A DNA stretch of 15,580 bases. It comes from CAZMGV01 sp964565925. Its GTDB lineage: Bacteria; JAGRBM01; JAHCIT01. The notes beneath the pieces were generated by a model, which was not told the DNA's origin, searched no databases, and saw only the letters and a program-made list of their open reading frames with translations. Positions within the stretch are counted from its first letter, which is position 1; each line of letters starts with the position of its first letter. Below are positions 13,893 to 15,580 of this stretch, piece after piece. The stretch spans positions 1 through 15,580 of the forward strand of contig CAZMGV010000034.1 of NCBI GenBank assembly GCA_964565925.1, written 5' to 3'. A program made the translations under genes and the position numbers.

Positions 13893-15580
13893 ATGAATGA
13901 CAAGGCGACCACGCTGCGGGTGTCTGGAATGGATTGCGCTGACGAGGTGGTAGCTGTCGAGCGAGCGCTAAAAGCGATCGGCGGGATCCGCGAGGTTCGG
14001 GTAAATCTTATGGGAGGGAAAGTGACCATCGCTCACGAGCAGGCGGTGCCAGTCTCCCTACTGATCCAGGCCATCGCGAAGGAAGGTCTAACGGCATCGC
14101 CAGACGAACCGGAAGCTGACTACGCCAAGGGCGGTCAACAGCAGTCGCGTCTGGTTGCGACGATCTGCTCGGGCGGGCTGACTTTTCTCGGGCTTGTGCT
14201 TCGCTGGATCGGCGCTGTTCCGCCGAAACTTAATATTGTCATTTTCGCTTGCGCCATCGTCGCGGGTGGCTGGTTTATCTTCCCGAAGTTTTTAGCCGCG
14301 CTACGCCGCTACTCACTCGACATGAACGTCCTGATGACAGTCGCCGTGATCGGTGCCGCGGCTATCGGCGAATGGAACGAAGGCGCAACGGTCGTATTCC
14401 TGTTTGCGCTATCTGAACTCCTCGAATCCTACAGTGTATCCCGGGCGCGCCGGGCGATACAGGCGCTCTTGGATATATCTCCGGAAACCGCGTGGCTACA
14501 AGAAGGAAATACCTTCCGAGAAGTGCCCGTCGAGCAGGTACGGATTGGGAATATCATAGCGATAAAATCAGGGGCTAGATTGCCGCTGGACGGAGAAGTC
14601 ATTCGCGGAGCGTCCGCCGTCAACCAGGCTCCAATCACCGGTGAATCCATGCCGGTTGAAAAGGGGCCTGGCGATCCGGTGTTTGCAGGGACGATCAACG
14701 GCGAGGGTTCGTTGGAAGTGCGCGTAACAAAAGCATATTCCGACACGACGCTTTCACGGATCATCCGACTCGTTGAAGAAGCGCAATCACAAAAATCACC
14801 TTCACAGAAATTCGTCGATAAATTCGCCCGGATATACACGCCTGCGGTTTTCTTATTCGCTCTGCTGGTATGGCTAGTTCCTCCATTGATGTTCCATGCC
14901 CCATGGCATGTGTGGACTTATCGTGCGCTGGTCATGCTTGTCGTCGCGTGTCCCTGTGCGCTCGTCATATCAACACCAGTGTCAGTGGTCTCCGGTTTGA
15001 CCGCGATGGCCAGGCGCGGTGTGCTAATTAAAGGGGGCACGTTCCTGGAGGCCATCGGGAAGCTGCGTGTCCTGGCAGTCGATAAGACCGGCACGATTAC
15101 CGAAGGCCACCCGCGCGTGACGAAAGTGATCCTTTTCAACTCGAAATCTACCGGAGAAATGATCCGGGTGGCAGCGTCCATTGATGCTCACTCGGACCAT
15201 CCGATTGCCCAGGCAATCGCTGCTTATGCACGGGAGCAGAACATCGAGTTCTCGCGCTGCGATAATTACCAGTCTCGAAATGGCAGAGGTGCGGAGGGGG
15301 AGATCGATGGACATCACTATTTTGTAGGAAACCACCGCTTCGCTCACGAACTTGCGGTGTGTTCGGACGCGCTGGAGAAGACGCTGGCGGAGATTGAATC
15401 AGAAGCACAGTCTGTTGTCGTGGTCGGACACAAGCCACATGATAATTGCACGGGTGATATTCTCGCCGTTCTTGCCATCGGGGACACCATCCGTCCGAAT
15501 GCCGCGGATGCCATCCGTTCTCTGCATAACGCCGGATTACAAAAGGTCGTCATGTTGAGCGGCGACAACCAGCGCACTGT
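13893..15580 (+). CDS. zntA: P1B-type Zn/Cd/Pb-translocating ATPase (3' truncated by the window)
   Basis: The ATG at 13893 follows GAGG by 8 bases, and the frame is open to the last base (562 codons seen; the family is usually about 630-750). An N-terminal ferredoxin-like HMA domain (residues 1-70) carries SGMDCADEV, where the usual second Cys of GMxCxxC is replaced by Glu. Membrane helices follow from about residue 87. Core signatures are in order: TGES (249-252, dephosphorylation), CPC in VACPCAL (353-355, cation site), DKTGT (397-401, phosphorylated Asp), SDHPIA with His436-Pro437 (P1B signature), NGRG (about 469-472) and SGDN (556-559). CPC in this context with no Cu-type N-terminal repeats fits the P1B-2 Zn/Cd/Pb group. 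It would export cations from the cytoplasm to the periplasm, complementing CzcCBA. The missing 3' end would hold the last helices, which decide metal class. Confidence 0.92.
   Translation, partial: MNDKATTLRVSGMDCADEVVAVERALKAIGGIREVRVNLMGGKVTIAHEQAVPVSLLIQAIAKEGLTASPDEPEADYAKGGQQQSRLVATICSGGLTFLGLVLRWIGAVPPKLNIVIFACAIVAGGWFIFPKFLAALRRYSLDMNVLMTVAVIGAAAIGEWNEGATVVFLFALSELLESYSVSRARRAIQALLDISPETAWLQEGNTFREVPVEQVRIGNIIAIKSGARLPLDGEVIRGASAVNQAPITGESMPVEKGPGDPVFAGTINGEGSLEVRVTKAYSDTTLSRIIRLVEEAQSQKSPSQKFVDKFARIYTPAVFLFALLVWLVPPLMFHAPWHVWTYRALVMLVVACPCALVISTPVSVVSGLTAMARRGVLIKGGTFLEAIGKLRVLAVDKTGTITEGHPRVTKVILFNSKSTGEMIRVAASIDAHSDHPIAQAIAAYAREQNIEFSRCDNYQSRNGRGAEGEIDGHHYFVGNHRFAHELAVCSDALEKTLAEIESEAQSVVVVGHKPHDNCTGDILAVLAIGDTIRPNAADAIRSLHNAGLQKVVMLSGDNQRT

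Noticed and set aside
1..15580. Search for CRISPR arrays, tRNA/rRNA genes, insertion sequences and attachment sites
   Set aside because: I saw no regularly spaced repeats, no cloverleaf-like sequence, no transposase motif and no terminal inverted repeats, despite the island-like gene content.

Overview
The window is about 15.6 kb of moderately GC-rich DNA, almost fully coding, from a Gram-negative bacterium. The evidence for an outer membrane is three or four lipoproteins with lipoboxes, a complete CzcCBA-type RND tripartite exporter and a beta-barrel protein. I cannot fix the phylum from sequence alone. The gene mix looks like a heavy-metal handling island (copper and Zn/Cd/Co-type cations) with an embedded lipid-metabolism cassette.

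Layout. (1) 1-1501, plus strand: three small exported proteins with metal-ligand chemistry. They are a Met/His-rich lipoprotein cut by the window edge, a lipoprotein with a Cys / Cys-Cys-x2-Cys domain resembling YHS/TRASH metal-binding domains, and a small cupredoxin with a Cys ligand pattern. (2) 1569-4748, plus strand: a four-gene run joined by overlaps, encoding a class I SAM methyltransferase, a PAP2-family membrane phosphatase/phosphotransferase, an unrecognised 384-residue protein and a PlsC-type acyltransferase. A weak hairpin plus T-run follows. (3) 5011-5667, minus strand: a second, unrelated SAM methyltransferase whose frame is interrupted by one in-frame TAA, almost certainly a recent nonsense mutation of a Glu codon. 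(4) 5668-6058: no convincing gene. (5) 6059-13715, plus strand: a small secreted Cys-containing protein, a leader with two hairpins, then czcC-czcB-czcA, and an outer-membrane protein that joins a beta-barrel region to a DUF3943 domain. (6) 13716-13892: a short spacer that contains a decayed scrap of another czcA 3' end. (7) 13893 to the window end: a P1B-type Zn/Cd/Pb ATPase, cut by the window edge.

How the genes may work together. The P-type ATPase would pump divalent cations from cytoplasm to periplasm. CzcCBA would then carry them across the outer membrane. The Met/Cys lipoproteins and cupredoxin could buffer or relay copper in the periplasm. The methyltransferase-PAP2-unknown-PlsC cassette suggests membrane lipid remodelling next to metal defence. 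That link is inference from gene order only. The least explained parts are the 384-residue protein, the internally duplicated Met/His lipoprotein, and the barrel-DUF3943 protein placed directly behind czcA.
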